Assembly (NCBI GenBank): GCA_023433705.1
Contig: JAEYUC010000100.1
Span: forward strand, 1-52,392
Direction of reading: 5' to 3'
DNA length: 52,392 nucleotides
Source of the DNA: Pseudomonadota bacterium
GTDB taxonomy: Bacteria > Pseudomonadota > Gammaproteobacteria > Steroidobacterales > Steroidobacteraceae
Under the pieces are notes generated by a model, which saw nothing but the letters and a program-made list of their open reading frames with translations, was not told the DNA's origin and did no database searches. Within the stretch, counting starts at the first letter, position 1; the number at the start of each line of letters is the position of its first letter. Positions 1 to 9,665 of this stretch are shown piece by piece. The position numbers and the translations under genes were made by a program.

Positions 1-3
1 ACC

Positions 4-34
4 GGCCCCCTCGGTTGTGGGGCCTTTTTGTTTT
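4..34 (+). terminator. Rho-independent terminator of an upstream gene
   Basis: A 6-bp G/C stem (GGCCCC at 4-9, GGGGCC at 19-24) encloses a 9-nt loop and is followed by a T-rich run at 25-34. This is a standard intrinsic terminator on the plus strand. It presumably ends a transcript that starts outside the window, which isolates the TonB receptor gene downstream. Confidence 0.7.
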
Positions 35-75
35 CGTGGCCTTGCCGGGAATGGGGGTCTCCCGTGAATACGTAT

Positions 76-102
76 GCAACACGTTGCCAAGCGAGGCTCG
101 CT
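76..102. promoter_or_regulatory. Two dyads upstream of the TonB receptor (possible operator)
   Basis: GCAAC-AC-GTTGC (76-87) and AGCGAG-G-CTCGCT (90-102) are adjacent perfect inverted repeats lying 57-83 nt before the receptor start. The first has the form of a LacI/GntR-type operator. No regulator gene is adjacent, so which protein binds, if any, is unknown. Confidence 0.3.
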
Positions 103-158
103 GCCAACATCCTTGTGCAAATCGGCTTGGGTCTATAACCAATAGTTAGGGGGAGCCA

Positions 159-2984
159 GTGAAGAAGCGCAAGAACAGGAGTGAGCAGGCTGGTGCGGTC
201 CGGCGCCAGGCGCGCCGCGAGCTCGGAAAGACCGCCGGCTTCGCCATATTCCTGGTGGCAAGCGGTGGCGCAGCGTTCGCTCAACAGCCAGCCGCCGACA
301 CGACCGCGGAGATGGACGAGGTCATCGTCTCCGGCATCCGCAAGAGCATCCAGGATTCCATCGGCGTCAAGAAGGACGAATCCTCGATCGTCGAAGTGGT
401 CTCGGCCGAGGACATCGGCAAATTGCCGGATGCGTCGATCGCGGAAGCCATCGGCCGCCTGCCGGGCATCGCCGCGCAGCGTACGAACGGCCGCGCGCAG
501 ACACTGTCGATCCGCGGCCTCGGTCCGGACTTCACCGTGACCACGTTCAACGGCCGCGAGCAGGCCTCGACCAACGACAACCGCACGGTGGAATTCGACC
601 AGTACCCGTCGGAGCTCGTCACACAGGTCAAGATCTACAAGACTCCCGATGCCGGCATGTCCTACCAGGGCATCGCCGGCACGACCGACATCGCGACCGT
701 GAAGCCGCTGTCGTGGACCGACCGCAAGATCGCGCTCGGCTACAAGCGCGAGCTCAACGAGCAGGACGCCAACATCCCGGGATTGCCGGACTCCGGCGAT
801 CGCTTCAACGCGACCTACATCGACCAGTTCGCGGGCGACACGATCGGCGTGGCGCTCGGCATCGCCTACAACAAGACGCCGTACCAGGCACAGACGCGCG
901 AGCCGTGGGGTTACCCGGAAGTCGACGGTAACCTGATCATCGGCGGCGACAAGTCCGGTGTGCAGTCTTCGTTCTACAAGCGCGAAGCGATCATGGGTGT
1001 CGTCGAATTCAGGCCGAACGAACAGCTTCACATGCTGGTCGATGCCTATCACTCGGACTTCCAGGAACTGCAGACCATCCAGCGCATGGAGTTCGGCACG
1101 GTGTGGTCGGGCGCGACGCTGACCAACCCGGGCCCGGTGGAGCGCGAGCGCATCCAGTCCGGCCTGTTTCCCGATGTGCCATTCATGGTCATCGAGAACT
1201 ACAACAACGATCGTCGCGCCAAGGTCGACTCGATCGGCCTGAACACGAACTTCAGCTTCAACGAAGACTGGAGCATGAACGCCGACCTGAGCTGGTCGAA
1301 GGTCACCCGCAACGACCTGCGTCTCGAGTCGACGGCCGGCAACGGAACCATGAACGATCCGACGTTCCTGCCGCAGACCGAATCGATTTCGTTCACGACC
1401 GACGCGAACGGCGTCACGCGTTTCACGCCGAGCCTCGACTACAGCGACTACAACTCGGTGTTCCTCACCGATCCGGGTGGCTGGGGCGGCGGTCCGCGCC
1501 GCGCCGGTTACGTCGGCGCGCCGGACATCAAGGACGAGATCCAGGCGATCCGCCTCTCTGCGACCCGCAAGCTCGAGGCGGGATTCCTCAACGAAATCAG
1601 TTTCGGCGCCAACTACGCCGAACGTACGAAATCCAAGGAGCAGTTCCAGAGCAATCTGTGGCTGCGTGGCGATGTCTCCCACCTCGCCGTGCCGGAGGAA
1701 TACCGCACGGGTATCGCCAATTCGACGTTCTTCGGCAGTCCGTACGGAATCATCGGATACAACGCGATCGCGCTGTATCGCGACGGCTTCTGGGAGGCGA
1801 TCAACTCGATCGACGATCCGAACGCCAATTCGGGCGATCGCGAGAACAACGTGCGCAACACCTGGGAGGTAGAGGAGAAACTGCTGACCCCGTTCGTCAA
1901 GGTGGGCATCGATACCGAGATCGGCAGCTTGCCGTTGCGCGGCAATATCGGCGTGCAGGCGGTCGACGTCGATCAGAGCGCGCTGCTGCACATGACGGAC
2001 AACCCGAACGTCGTGCCGACGCCGGTGACGGTGGTCGAGGACGGCGACTCGTACACGGACGTGTTGCCGAGCCTGAACCTCGCGCTCGAGCTGCCCCACG
2101 ACATGAAGGTACGGCTCGGCGCCGCCATCACGGTGGCGCGCCCGCGCCTCGACGAGTTGGGTGGCGGCGCGACCTTCGGGGTCACCAGTGACGGTGCGTT
2201 GCCGACGATCGTCGATGGCCAGCAGTACTGGTGGACTCGCAATGGCGGCGGCAATCCGAAGCTGCGGCCGTGGAAGGCGAACGCGTACGACCTGTCATTC
2301 GAGAAATACTTCAGCAACCAGGGCTACATCTCTCTGGCCGCGTATTACAAGGACCTCAGGACCTACATCATCAACGCGTCCGAGATCGTGAGCTTCGAGG
2401 GCGTTCCGTTGCCGACGGTACCGCCCGGCGATACGACGAGTTACGCGCAGGCGGATGCGAACCGCCTGGGCGTCGCGACGGTGAAGACCAATGGCGAGGG
2501 TGGCTACATCCGCGGCTTCGAGGTCACCGCATCGATTCCCTTCTCGCTGTTCACCGAGGCGCTGGATGGATTCGGCTTCATCTTGAGCGGCGCGAAGAAC
2601 AGTTCGCAGATCACGGTGAACGACCAGGAGATCCGCATCCCGGGCCTCTCGACGAAGGTCATCAACTCGACGTTGTACTACGAGAAGTACGGGTTCTCGG
2701 TACGCGTGAGCAACCGTTATCGCGACGACTTCCTCGGCGAGGTGCCGCTGTTCGACAACACGCTCGACTTCAAGAACGTTGGAGCCGAGTCGTTGATCGA
2801 TGCGCAGATCGGCTACACGGTGGGGAGCGGTGCGCTCAAGGGATTGAGCGTGAGCCTCTCGGGCACCAACCTGACCGACGAGCCGTTCGTGCTGAACAAC
2901 ATCGACTCGGTCCCGTACCACACGATCAAGTACCAGAACTTCGGCGCCACGTACGCCGTGGCGCTCAGCTACGTGTTCCAGTAG
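159..2984 (+). CDS. TonB-dependent outer-membrane receptor (Xanthomonas/Caulobacter type)
   Basis: A 941-residue outer-membrane active transporter driven by TonB-ExbBD. The GTG start follows the strong ribosome site AGGGGGAG (148-155). The N-terminus is a long basic region followed by a hydrophobic stretch ending AFA-Q (cleavage near residue 41), then a TonB-box-like segment, EMDEVIVSG, at 51-59. A plug domain follows (about 60-200, with LPGIAAQRTNGRAQTLSIRG), then a long beta-barrel ending in VALSYVFQ with the usual terminal aromatic. The next gene is a tryptophan-halogenase-like flavoenzyme, a pairing common in Xanthomonas and Caulobacter loci for carbohydrate or other nutrient uptake. The substrate cannot be read from the sequence. 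Confidence 0.93.
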   Translation: MKKRKNRSEQAGAVRRQARRELGKTAGFAIFLVASGGAAFAQQPAADTTAEMDEVIVSGIRKSIQDSIGVKKDESSIVEVVSAEDIGKLPDASIAEAIGRLPGIAAQRTNGRAQTLSIRGLGPDFTVTTFNGREQASTNDNRTVEFDQYPSELVTQVKIYKTPDAGMSYQGIAGTTDIATVKPLSWTDRKIALGYKRELNEQDANIPGLPDSGDRFNATYIDQFAGDTIGVALGIAYNKTPYQAQTREPWGYPEVDGNLIIGGDKSGVQSSFYKREAIMGVVEFRPNEQLHMLVDAYHSDFQELQTIQRMEFGTVWSGATLTNPGPVERERIQSGLFPDVPFMVIENYNNDRRAKVDSIGLNTNFSFNEDWSMNADLSWSKVTRNDLRLESTAGNGTMNDPTFLPQTESISFTTDANGVTRFTPSLDYSDYNSVFLTDPGGWGGGPRRAGYVGAPDIKDEIQAIRLSATRKLEAGFLNEISFGANYAERTKSKEQFQSNLWLRGDVSHLAVPEEYRTGIANSTFFGSPYGIIGYNAIALYRDGFWEAINSIDDPNANSGDRENNVRNTWEVEEKLLTPFVKVGIDTEIGSLPLRGNIGVQAVDVDQSALLHMTDNPNVVPTPVTVVEDGDSYTDVLPSLNLALELPHDMKVRLGAAITVARPRLDELGGGATFGVTSDGALPTIVDGQQYWWTRNGGGNPKLRPWKANAYDLSFEKYFSNQGYISLAAYYKDLRTYIINASEIVSFEGVPLPTVPPGDTTSYAQADANRLGVATVKTNGEGGYIRGFEVTASIPFSLFTEALDGFGFILSGAKNSSQITVNDQEIRIPGLSTKVINSTLYYEKYGFSVRVSNRYRDDFLGEVPLFDNTLDFKNVGAESLIDAQIGYTVGSGALKGLSVSLSGTNLTDEPFVLNNIDSVPYHTIKYQNFGATYAVALSYVFQ

Positions 2985-2998
2985 TTCTCACCGGTCGT

Positions 2999-3019
2999 GG
3001 CCGGGGGCTTCCCCCGGCC
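2999..3019. other. Intercistronic 9-bp hairpin
   Basis: A perfect 9-bp stem (2999-3007 with 3011-3019) with a CTT triloop sits between the receptor stop and the halogenase start. There is no T-run after it, so it is more likely an mRNA-stabilising or attenuating hairpin than a full terminator. It could make halogenase expression lower than receptor expression. Confidence 0.5.
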
Positions 3020-3043
3020 ATGGCTGCCTGAGAAGCTAGACGG

Positions 3044-4543
3044 GTGCCCAACAACGAAGTCCGATCGGTCGTCATAGCCGGAGGCGGAGCCGCCGGGTGG
3101 ATGACGGCTGCGGCTCTCGCGCGCGTGCTTGGGCCGCGCTTGTCGATCACGCTGGTGGAGTCCACCGAGATCGGCATCGTCGGGGTCGGTGAAGCGACGA
3201 TTCCCGCGATCGGCCAGTTCAACAAGCTGCTCAAGATCGACGAGAACGAGTTCCTCCGGAAGACGCAGGGCACGTTCAAGCTCGGCATCGAATTCGTCGA
3301 CTGGTGGGAGAAGGGTCATGCGTACATGCATGCCTTCGGTCCGGTCGGCCGCGACCTTGCCTGGATACCGTTCCACAACTACTGGCTGCGCGACGAACGC
3401 GAGGGAACCGCGGGCTCCCTCTGGGACTACAGCCTCAATTTCCAGGCGGCGACGCAGGCGCGTTTCGCGCGCCTCGAGCGCATCCCGGACACGCCGCTCG
3501 CGGGACTGACCTGGGCGTTTCACTTCGATGCCTCCCTGTACGCGGCCTATCTATCGCAACTGGCCCAGTCGGCCGGCGTGCGGCGCGTCGAAGGCATGAT
3601 TGCCGAGGTGCTGCTCGAGCCCGAACGCGGCGATGTGCGCGCCTTGCGGCTCGCCGACGGGCGCGAGATCGCGGGCGACCTGTTCATCGATTGCACGGGC
3701 TTTCGCGGCCTGCTGATCGAGGGTGCGCTGCACACGGGCTTCGAGGACTGGTCGCGGTGGCTGCCCTGTGATCGCGCCCTGGCCGTGCCCTCGTCGAATA
3801 CCAGTCCCTCGTTGCCTTACACGCGCTCGACCGCGCTCGAGGCGGGCTGGCAATGGAGGATTCCGCTGCAGCACCGCACCGGCAACGGCCACGTCTACTG
3901 CTCGGCGCAAACCACCGACGAACGGGCGCGGGAGCTGCTGCTCGCGAATCTCGATGCGCCCGCGCTCGCCGAGCCGCGCCTGATCCGCTTCACGACGGGC
4001 CGGCGCAAACTACTGTGGAACCGCAACGTGGTCTGCATGGGGCTTGCCAGCGGCTTCGTCGAGCCGCTCGAGTCGACGGCCATCCACATCATCCAGGTGA
4101 CGATCCAGCGGCTGATCCTGTTGTTCCCGCACATCGGCGACTGCGAGGAGCGGCGCCGCGAATTCAACCGCGCGTCGATCGCGGAATACGAATACATCCG
4201 CGACTTCATCATCCTTCACTACCACGCGAACAACCGGCGCGGCGAACCGTTCTGGGATGCATGCCGGAACATGTCGATCCCCGACTCGCTGCGGCACAAG
4301 GTCGAGTTGTTCCGCGAGACCGCGGGCATCTTCTGCGCCTCGGAGGACCTGTTCCAGCTCACGAGCTGGTTGCAGGTGCTGTGGGGGCAGGGGGTGCGGC
4401 CACGCGCCACGCATCCTTTCGTGGAGGCCGTGGCGCCGCAGGATCGCGCCGGCTATTTACGCGACCTGCGGGGACTGATCGGCCAGGCGGCGCGCGAGCT
4501 GCCGGACCATGCGGACTTCATTGCCAAGAATTGCGCGGCATGA
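3044..4543 (+). CDS. Tryptophan halogenase-like flavin-dependent protein
   Basis: A 499-residue member of the flavin-dependent tryptophan halogenase family, which uses FADH2, O2 and halide in characterised members. The FAD-binding motif GGGAAG is at 13-18, GVGEATIP at 47-54, and a lysine at residue 79 (TFKLGIEF) aligns with the catalytic lysine of PrnA. The diagnostic WxWxIP motif is intact (W269-Q-W271-R-I273-P274), and GFVEPLEST at about 337-345 holds the conserved glutamate region. The start is GTG, 60 nt after the TonB receptor, so the two are probably co-transcribed. Most family members beside TonB receptors have no proven halogenation product, so the family is sure but the reaction is not. 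Confidence 0.9.
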   Translation: MPNNEVRSVVIAGGGAAGWMTAAALARVLGPRLSITLVESTEIGIVGVGEATIPAIGQFNKLLKIDENEFLRKTQGTFKLGIEFVDWWEKGHAYMHAFGPVGRDLAWIPFHNYWLRDEREGTAGSLWDYSLNFQAATQARFARLERIPDTPLAGLTWAFHFDASLYAAYLSQLAQSAGVRRVEGMIAEVLLEPERGDVRALRLADGREIAGDLFIDCTGFRGLLIEGALHTGFEDWSRWLPCDRALAVPSSNTSPSLPYTRSTALEAGWQWRIPLQHRTGNGHVYCSAQTTDERARELLLANLDAPALAEPRLIRFTTGRRKLLWNRNVVCMGLASGFVEPLESTAIHIIQVTIQRLILLFPHIGDCEERRREFNRASIAEYEYIRDFIILHYHANNRRGEPFWDACRNMSIPDSLRHKVELFRETAGIFCASEDLFQLTSWLQVLWGQGVRPRATHPFVEAVAPQDRAGYLRDLRGLIGQAARELPDHADFIAKNCAA

Positions 4544-4547
4544 AGAC

Positions 4548-4605
4548 GGTGCCTGGCACGGAAAATCCGGGAGAAGGTCCTCCCGGATTTTCCGTGCCAG
4601 GCACC
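4548..4605. repeat. 26-bp-arm perfect palindrome (REP/RAYT-type repeat candidate)
   Basis: The arms at 4548-4573 and 4580-4605 are perfect reverse complements around a 6-nt loop. The outer end reads GGTGCCTGGCACGG, itself containing a short palindrome. It starts 5 nt after the halogenase stop codon. It is much longer than a terminator needs, and a separate terminator follows directly, so it is best seen as an inserted palindromic repeat. It shares no sequence with the other two palindrome types in this window. Confidence 0.65.
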
Positions 4606-4608
4606 AAC

Positions 4609-4637
4609 AAAAACCCCGGCGCTGGGCCGGGGTTTTC
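4609..4637. terminator. Bidirectional intrinsic terminator between convergent genes
   Basis: AAAACCCCGGC (4610-4620) pairs with GCCGGGGTTTT (4626-4636) around a 5-nt loop. The A-run on one side and T-run on the other let it act in both directions. It lies between the halogenase gene (plus) and the PEP-CTERM gene (minus, ending at 4657). Confidence 0.8.
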
Positions 4638-4656
4638 GCTGCGAACCAGTGAAATA

Positions 4657-5313
4657 TCAGGCCGGGCGCTTGCGACGGCGGGCGAGGCCCACGCCCGCGA
4701 GGCCGAGGCCGAGCAGGGCCAGGGTGCCCGGCTCCGGAACGCTGCGAGCGGCGACGTCACCATCACGCACCAGCCAGACGCGCGAGAGATCGCCGGCGCC
4801 ACCGAGCTCCTGTGAGCCGAAGTGGAAGTGCAGGGCCCAGGCCGTTCCCGAGCGATTGCCGGGAGTCTCCGACCAGTACGCGCGATATGTGAGATTGATG
4901 AACGGGTTGTAGTTGCTGGAAGTGGGTTCCGGCATGTTGCGATTGTGCGTGTACTCGGGCGCGTAGCCGAGGTTGATGTAATACATGTACGCGAGCTCGC
5001 TCGACAGGCCCGTCGTGTCGTATCCCGCGACCGGGGTGAATACCTGCGGCAGGCGCCAGTCATCCCAGTAAGTGTCGCGGACGCTGTCGTAGTACGAAAG
5101 GTTGGCTGCGAAGTCGAGCGCGTTGACGTGATTGAAAGCGCCATTGGGGACGCCAAGGGTCTGTCCATAGAGCGCGTCCTGCATCCAGGTGACGTTCAGG
5201 ACGTCGTCGTAAATGAGCCCGCCGCCGCGATCGAACAGCGTTGCATGGCTCGCGCTGGTGCCCAGGGCGAACAGCGAAGTAGCGGTAAGGGCAAGGCGCA
5301 TGGACTTGAGCAT
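4657..5313 (-). CDS. PEP-CTERM sorting-domain exported protein, DUF1566-like
   Basis: A 218-residue protein that should be exported and processed by an exosortase (EpsH family). It has a signal peptide (MLKSMRLAL... to ASHA, about residue 24). The body contains LIYDDVLNVTWMQDA and WDDWRLPQ, typical of DUF1566-like PEP-CTERM proteins. The C-terminus is a textbook PEP-CTERM tail: VPEPG from residue 192, a glycine/leucine membrane segment, then RRRKR. The frame stays open to 5430, but the ATG at 5313 is chosen because it begins the signal peptide, follows GGAAGAA, and lies just downstream of a sigma-54-type promoter at 5367-5381. No exosortase gene is in the window. Confidence 0.9.
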   Translation of the reverse strand: MLKSMRLALTATSLFALGTSASHATLFDRGGGLIYDDVLNVTWMQDALYGQTLGVPNGAFNHVNALDFAANLSYYDSVRDTYWDDWRLPQVFTPVAGYDTTGLSSELAYMYYINLGYAPEYTHNRNMPEPTSSNYNPFINLTYRAYWSETPGNRSGTAWALHFHFGSQELGGAGDLSRVWLVRDGDVAARSVPEPGTLALLGLGLAGVGLARRRKRPA

Positions 5314-5366
5314 GGTTCTTCCAGAACGTTCGGCGCCACGACCATCGCGGCGGTGGCAAGAATGAA

Positions 5367-5381
5367 GCAATCGGCGTGCCA
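5367..5381 (-). promoter_or_regulatory. Sigma-54 (RpoN) -24/-12 promoter for the PEP-CTERM gene
   Basis: Read on the minus strand the site is TGGCACGCCGATTGC, which fits the RpoN consensus TGGCACG-N4-TTGC without mismatch. The expected start of transcription is near 5355, leaving a leader of about 40 nt before the ATG at 5313. Control of PEP-CTERM genes by RpoN with the PrsK/PrsR two-component system is established in other exosortase-bearing bacteria. The site match is seen directly; its use is inferred. Confidence 0.75.
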
Positions 5382-5401
5382 TGTGTGAACCAGGTCTCGT
5401 C

Positions 5402-5442
5402 GGGCGGCTCGACATTGTGAGGCTACTCACAAAAAGCCGCCC
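5402..5442. promoter_or_regulatory. Nested inverted repeats upstream of the sigma-54 promoter (candidate enhancer site)
   Basis: TTGTGAG-GCTA-CTCACAA (5415-5432) is a perfect 7-bp dyad. It is enclosed by GGGCGGCT (5402-5409) and AGCCGCCC (5435-5442). The inner dyad is centred about 50 bp upstream of the -24 element of the PEP-CTERM promoter, a plausible though close position for an activator of RpoN such as a PrsR-like protein. Confidence 0.45.
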
Positions 5443-5833
5443 CTATTTACCTTAACGTCGCCTTTTTCGACGGGGATTGGTCGTTTGCCGGGGCCACTTG
5501 GCCGGCCCGTACGTGGTCGGTAGTTCGCGACTGTAAAGGAACTCGACAGCCTGTCGATTCGAACCGGGCCTCGAATGCAGGGGCCAGTTCTGCGCCGGCA
5601 CCGCGCGGATGTGCAGGTTGGGAGTGCCGGCCACGGCGCCTAACTTCCAGGGAAGGAAGAAGTTCGCGCCATGGCTCCGGACAATCGATCTCGATCGACG
5701 GAGACATGCATCGTTCGTGACGCGCCGTGCGTTCGCTGCCAATCGATCGGAATCTCTTCGATAGTCGAGCCCACGGCGCGCCGCGTCGCGCCAGATAGGG
5801 CCCATTGAGTCGATCGTCCGGCCTGGGGGGAGT
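5443..5833. other. Gene-free stretch upstream of the PQQ dehydrogenase
   Basis: I find no supported gene in these 391 bases. Two adjacent dyads stand out: TCGACAG-C-CTGTCGA (5543-5557) and ATTCGA-N8-TCGAAT (5557-5576), about 260-290 nt before the dehydrogenase start. The end of the stretch (5825-5832) is the purine-rich ribosome site of that gene. A minus-strand open frame through here continues antisense over the dehydrogenase and looks like a GC-rich shadow. Confidence 0.4.
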
Positions 5834-8002
<2,169 letters not shown>

Positions 8003-8028
8003 CCTCACGTCAGCCAGGAAGACAGGCG

Positions 8029-8655
8029 ATGCGTCGTAAGGCATTCGCGCGACTCGCGCTCGCGCTCAGCGGCGTCGTCGCGCTGGCGCCGTCAGGCTCC
8101 GCGGCGGCGGAGGAACCGGAGCCGCAGCTCGTTCTCGTGGGCAGCGTCATCAAGGTCAAGGATGGCGATTCGATCGAAGTGCAACTGGATTCGGGCAAGG
8201 CGCGCGTGCGCCTGTCCGCGATCGACACGCCCGAACACGATCAGCCGTACGGTGACAGGTCGAGGGCGGCGCTTGGGGCGATGCTGCCCGAGGGATCCGG
8301 CGTCGAGATCGAAGTCGTCACACAGGATTCGTACCGGCGTCTCGTCGCCGTGGTTTGGAAGGTCGTCGACGGGCGGCGCATCAACGTCAACGAAACGATG
8401 CTGCGCGAAGGCCATGCCTGGGCGTATCGACGCTACATGGGCGAAGCGCGCTTCTGCGATCTCGAAGCCGAGGCACGCGACGGAAAGCGCGGGCTGTGGG
8501 CCCAGCCGGTGACTGACTGGATCTATCCACCCGAGTGGCGTTACCTCAAGGACGGCGACATCCGCACGCTGCCGACTCCATACGCGGAGACGCGCGAGCA
8601 GTGTCTCGCCGTTCTGGGACGCGCGGGCGCCGCGACCTACACGCCGCCGAATTGA
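8029..8655 (+). CDS. Exported thermonuclease (SNase) family protein
   Basis: A 208-residue staphylococcal-nuclease-fold protein with an N-terminal signal peptide (about 1-27, MRRKAFARLALALSG...), so probably periplasmic or secreted. Catalytic residues map by spacing onto staphylococcal nuclease: D47 (D21), R61 (R35), D66 (D40), E69 (E43) in VRLSAIDTPE, and R103/R104 (R87). The set is complete, so it should cleave nucleic acid with calcium. A GTG at 7999 overlapping the upstream stop is possible, but the ATG at 8029 has AGGAAG before it and starts the signal peptide. It probably shares a transcript with the PQQ dehydrogenase. Confidence 0.88.
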   Translation: MRRKAFARLALALSGVVALAPSGSAAAEEPEPQLVLVGSVIKVKDGDSIEVQLDSGKARVRLSAIDTPEHDQPYGDRSRAALGAMLPEGSGVEIEVVTQDSYRRLVAVVWKVVDGRRINVNETMLREGHAWAYRRYMGEARFCDLEAEARDGKRGLWAQPVTDWIYPPEWRYLKDGDIRTLPTPYAETREQCLAVLGRAGAATYTPPN

Positions 8656-8672
8656 CGCGCGCGAAGCGCGCG
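8656..8672 (+). other. GC hairpin directly after the nuclease stop
   Basis: CGCGCGC-GAA-GCGCGCG is a 7-bp perfect stem with a GAA triloop, starting at the base after the stop codon. There is no T-run, so termination would be weak. It may protect the 3' end of the mRNA. Confidence 0.4.
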
Positions 8673-8761
8673 GCATTCCTCCACTCGAGCAACGCGGGGT
8701 TTCCTACAGTGCGCCGCGGGAAGCCGGCGGAAGCTGTGATGCCCGGCCTGGAGGAAACATC

Positions 8762-8923
8762 ATGGCTACGATGAAGCAACGCGCGGCGGCTCGCCGCAAC
8801 ATCCGCAAGGCGGCCACCGCGGCGCGGCGCAAACGCACGATTTCGAAACTGCCGAAGAAGACGCGAACCGCTCTCGGCAAGGAAGGAGCCAAGGCAGCCG
8901 CGCGTCGCCGACGTCGCGGCTGA
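8762..8923 (+). CDS. Small basic Ala/Arg/Lys-rich protein (53 aa)
   Basis: A 53-residue gene with a strong ribosome site (GGAGGAAA, about 7 nt before ATG). The product is rich in Arg, Lys and Ala with almost no acidic residues: it opens MATMKQRAAARRNIRKAA, has a central TISKLPKKTRTALGKEGAK, and ends RRRRRG. The composition resembles histone H1-like or nucleoid-binding tails, and nucleic-acid binding is plausible but unproven. I do not recognise a named family. It stands alone, convergent with the GST gene whose stop is 6 nt away. The ribosome site and the non-random pattern with a central LPKKTRTALGKEG segment support a real gene. Confidence 0.7.
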   Translation: MATMKQRAAARRNIRKAATAARRKRTISKLPKKTRTALGKEGAKAAARRRRRG

Positions 8924-8929
8924 ACGACT

Positions 8930-9616
8930 TCAGGCCAGCATCTTGCGGGCACTCTCCACGGTGTTGGCCTTGTCCGCGTTGGTGTCCGCGGGCGGTGGAA
9001 TGTTGCGGCCCTTCTGGACCGCGGGCCGCGCGCCGACGAGATCCATCCAGCGCTTGAGCTGCGGCAGCCCGTCGACACTCACGCCCGACCATCCGTAACC
9101 CGCGACCCAGCTCCACAGAGCAATGTCGGCGATCGAATAGTCGCCGCCCGCGATGTATTCGTTCGCGGCGAGCTGCTTTTCCATCACCTCGAACAGGCGT
9201 CGCACCTCACGCTGGTAGCGTTCGATCGCGTAGGGAATCTTTTCGGGCGCGTAACGAAAAAAGACGTTCGCCTGTCCCATCATCGGCCCCACGCCTGCCA
9301 TCTGGAACATGAGCCACTGAAGCACGCGCGAGCGCGCCTTGGGCTCGGTGGGCAGCAGTCTGACCGGCGACTTCTCGCCGTACGTTTCCGCGAGATAAAT
9401 GAGTATCGCGCCGGACTCGAACACGGCGAAGTCGCCGTTCGCGTGATCGATGATCGCGGGAATGCGTCCGTTCGGATTGATCTTCAGGAACCATTCCTCC
9501 TTCTGTTCGAGCTTCGAGAGCGTGAGCAGCCGCACGGTGTAGGGCAGCTGCATTTCTTCGAGCGCGATGGAGATCTTCCAGCCATTCGGCGTGGCCGCGG
9601 TCAACAACTCGATCAT
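8930..9616 (-). CDS. Glutathione S-transferase (YfcG/YghU-like)
   Basis: A 228-residue cytosolic GST. The thioredoxin-like N-terminal domain has LLTAATPNGWKISIALEEM, the cis-proline region NPNGRIPAI (near 50-58) and FESGAILIYLAE for glutathione binding. The C-terminal helical domain includes YSIADIALWSWV. The pattern TPNGxK is that of the YfcG/Ure2p-like group, which often has disulfide-bond oxidoreductase activity. The frame is open upstream to 9994, but the ATG at 9616 begins the family fold and follows GGAGGA. It is divergent from the AEC permease (49 nt between starts). Confidence 0.88.
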   Translation of the reverse strand: MIELLTAATPNGWKISIALEEMQLPYTVRLLTLSKLEQKEEWFLKINPNGRIPAIIDHANGDFAVFESGAILIYLAETYGEKSPVRLLPTEPKARSRVLQWLMFQMAGVGPMMGQANVFFRYAPEKIPYAIERYQREVRRLFEVMEKQLAANEYIAGGDYSIADIALWSWVAGYGWSGVSVDGLPQLKRWMDLVGARPAVQKGRNIPPPADTNADKANTVESARKMLA

Positions 9617-9665
9617 GTGGAGGTCCTCCGTGTTCCTTGAGGTGCGCGCAGTATAGATTGCCGGG

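Noticed and set aside
5314..5430. 39-residue N-terminal extension of the PEP-CTERM protein
   Set aside because: It would put residues ahead of the signal peptide and starts upstream of the apparent sigma-54 promoter.
5521..5600. tRNA-like patch (GACTGTAAA and GATTCGAACC resemble anticodon and T-loop parts)
   Set aside because: On neither strand do the acceptor, anticodon and T stems pair. The likeness is limited to short words, so no tRNA or tRNA fragment is called.
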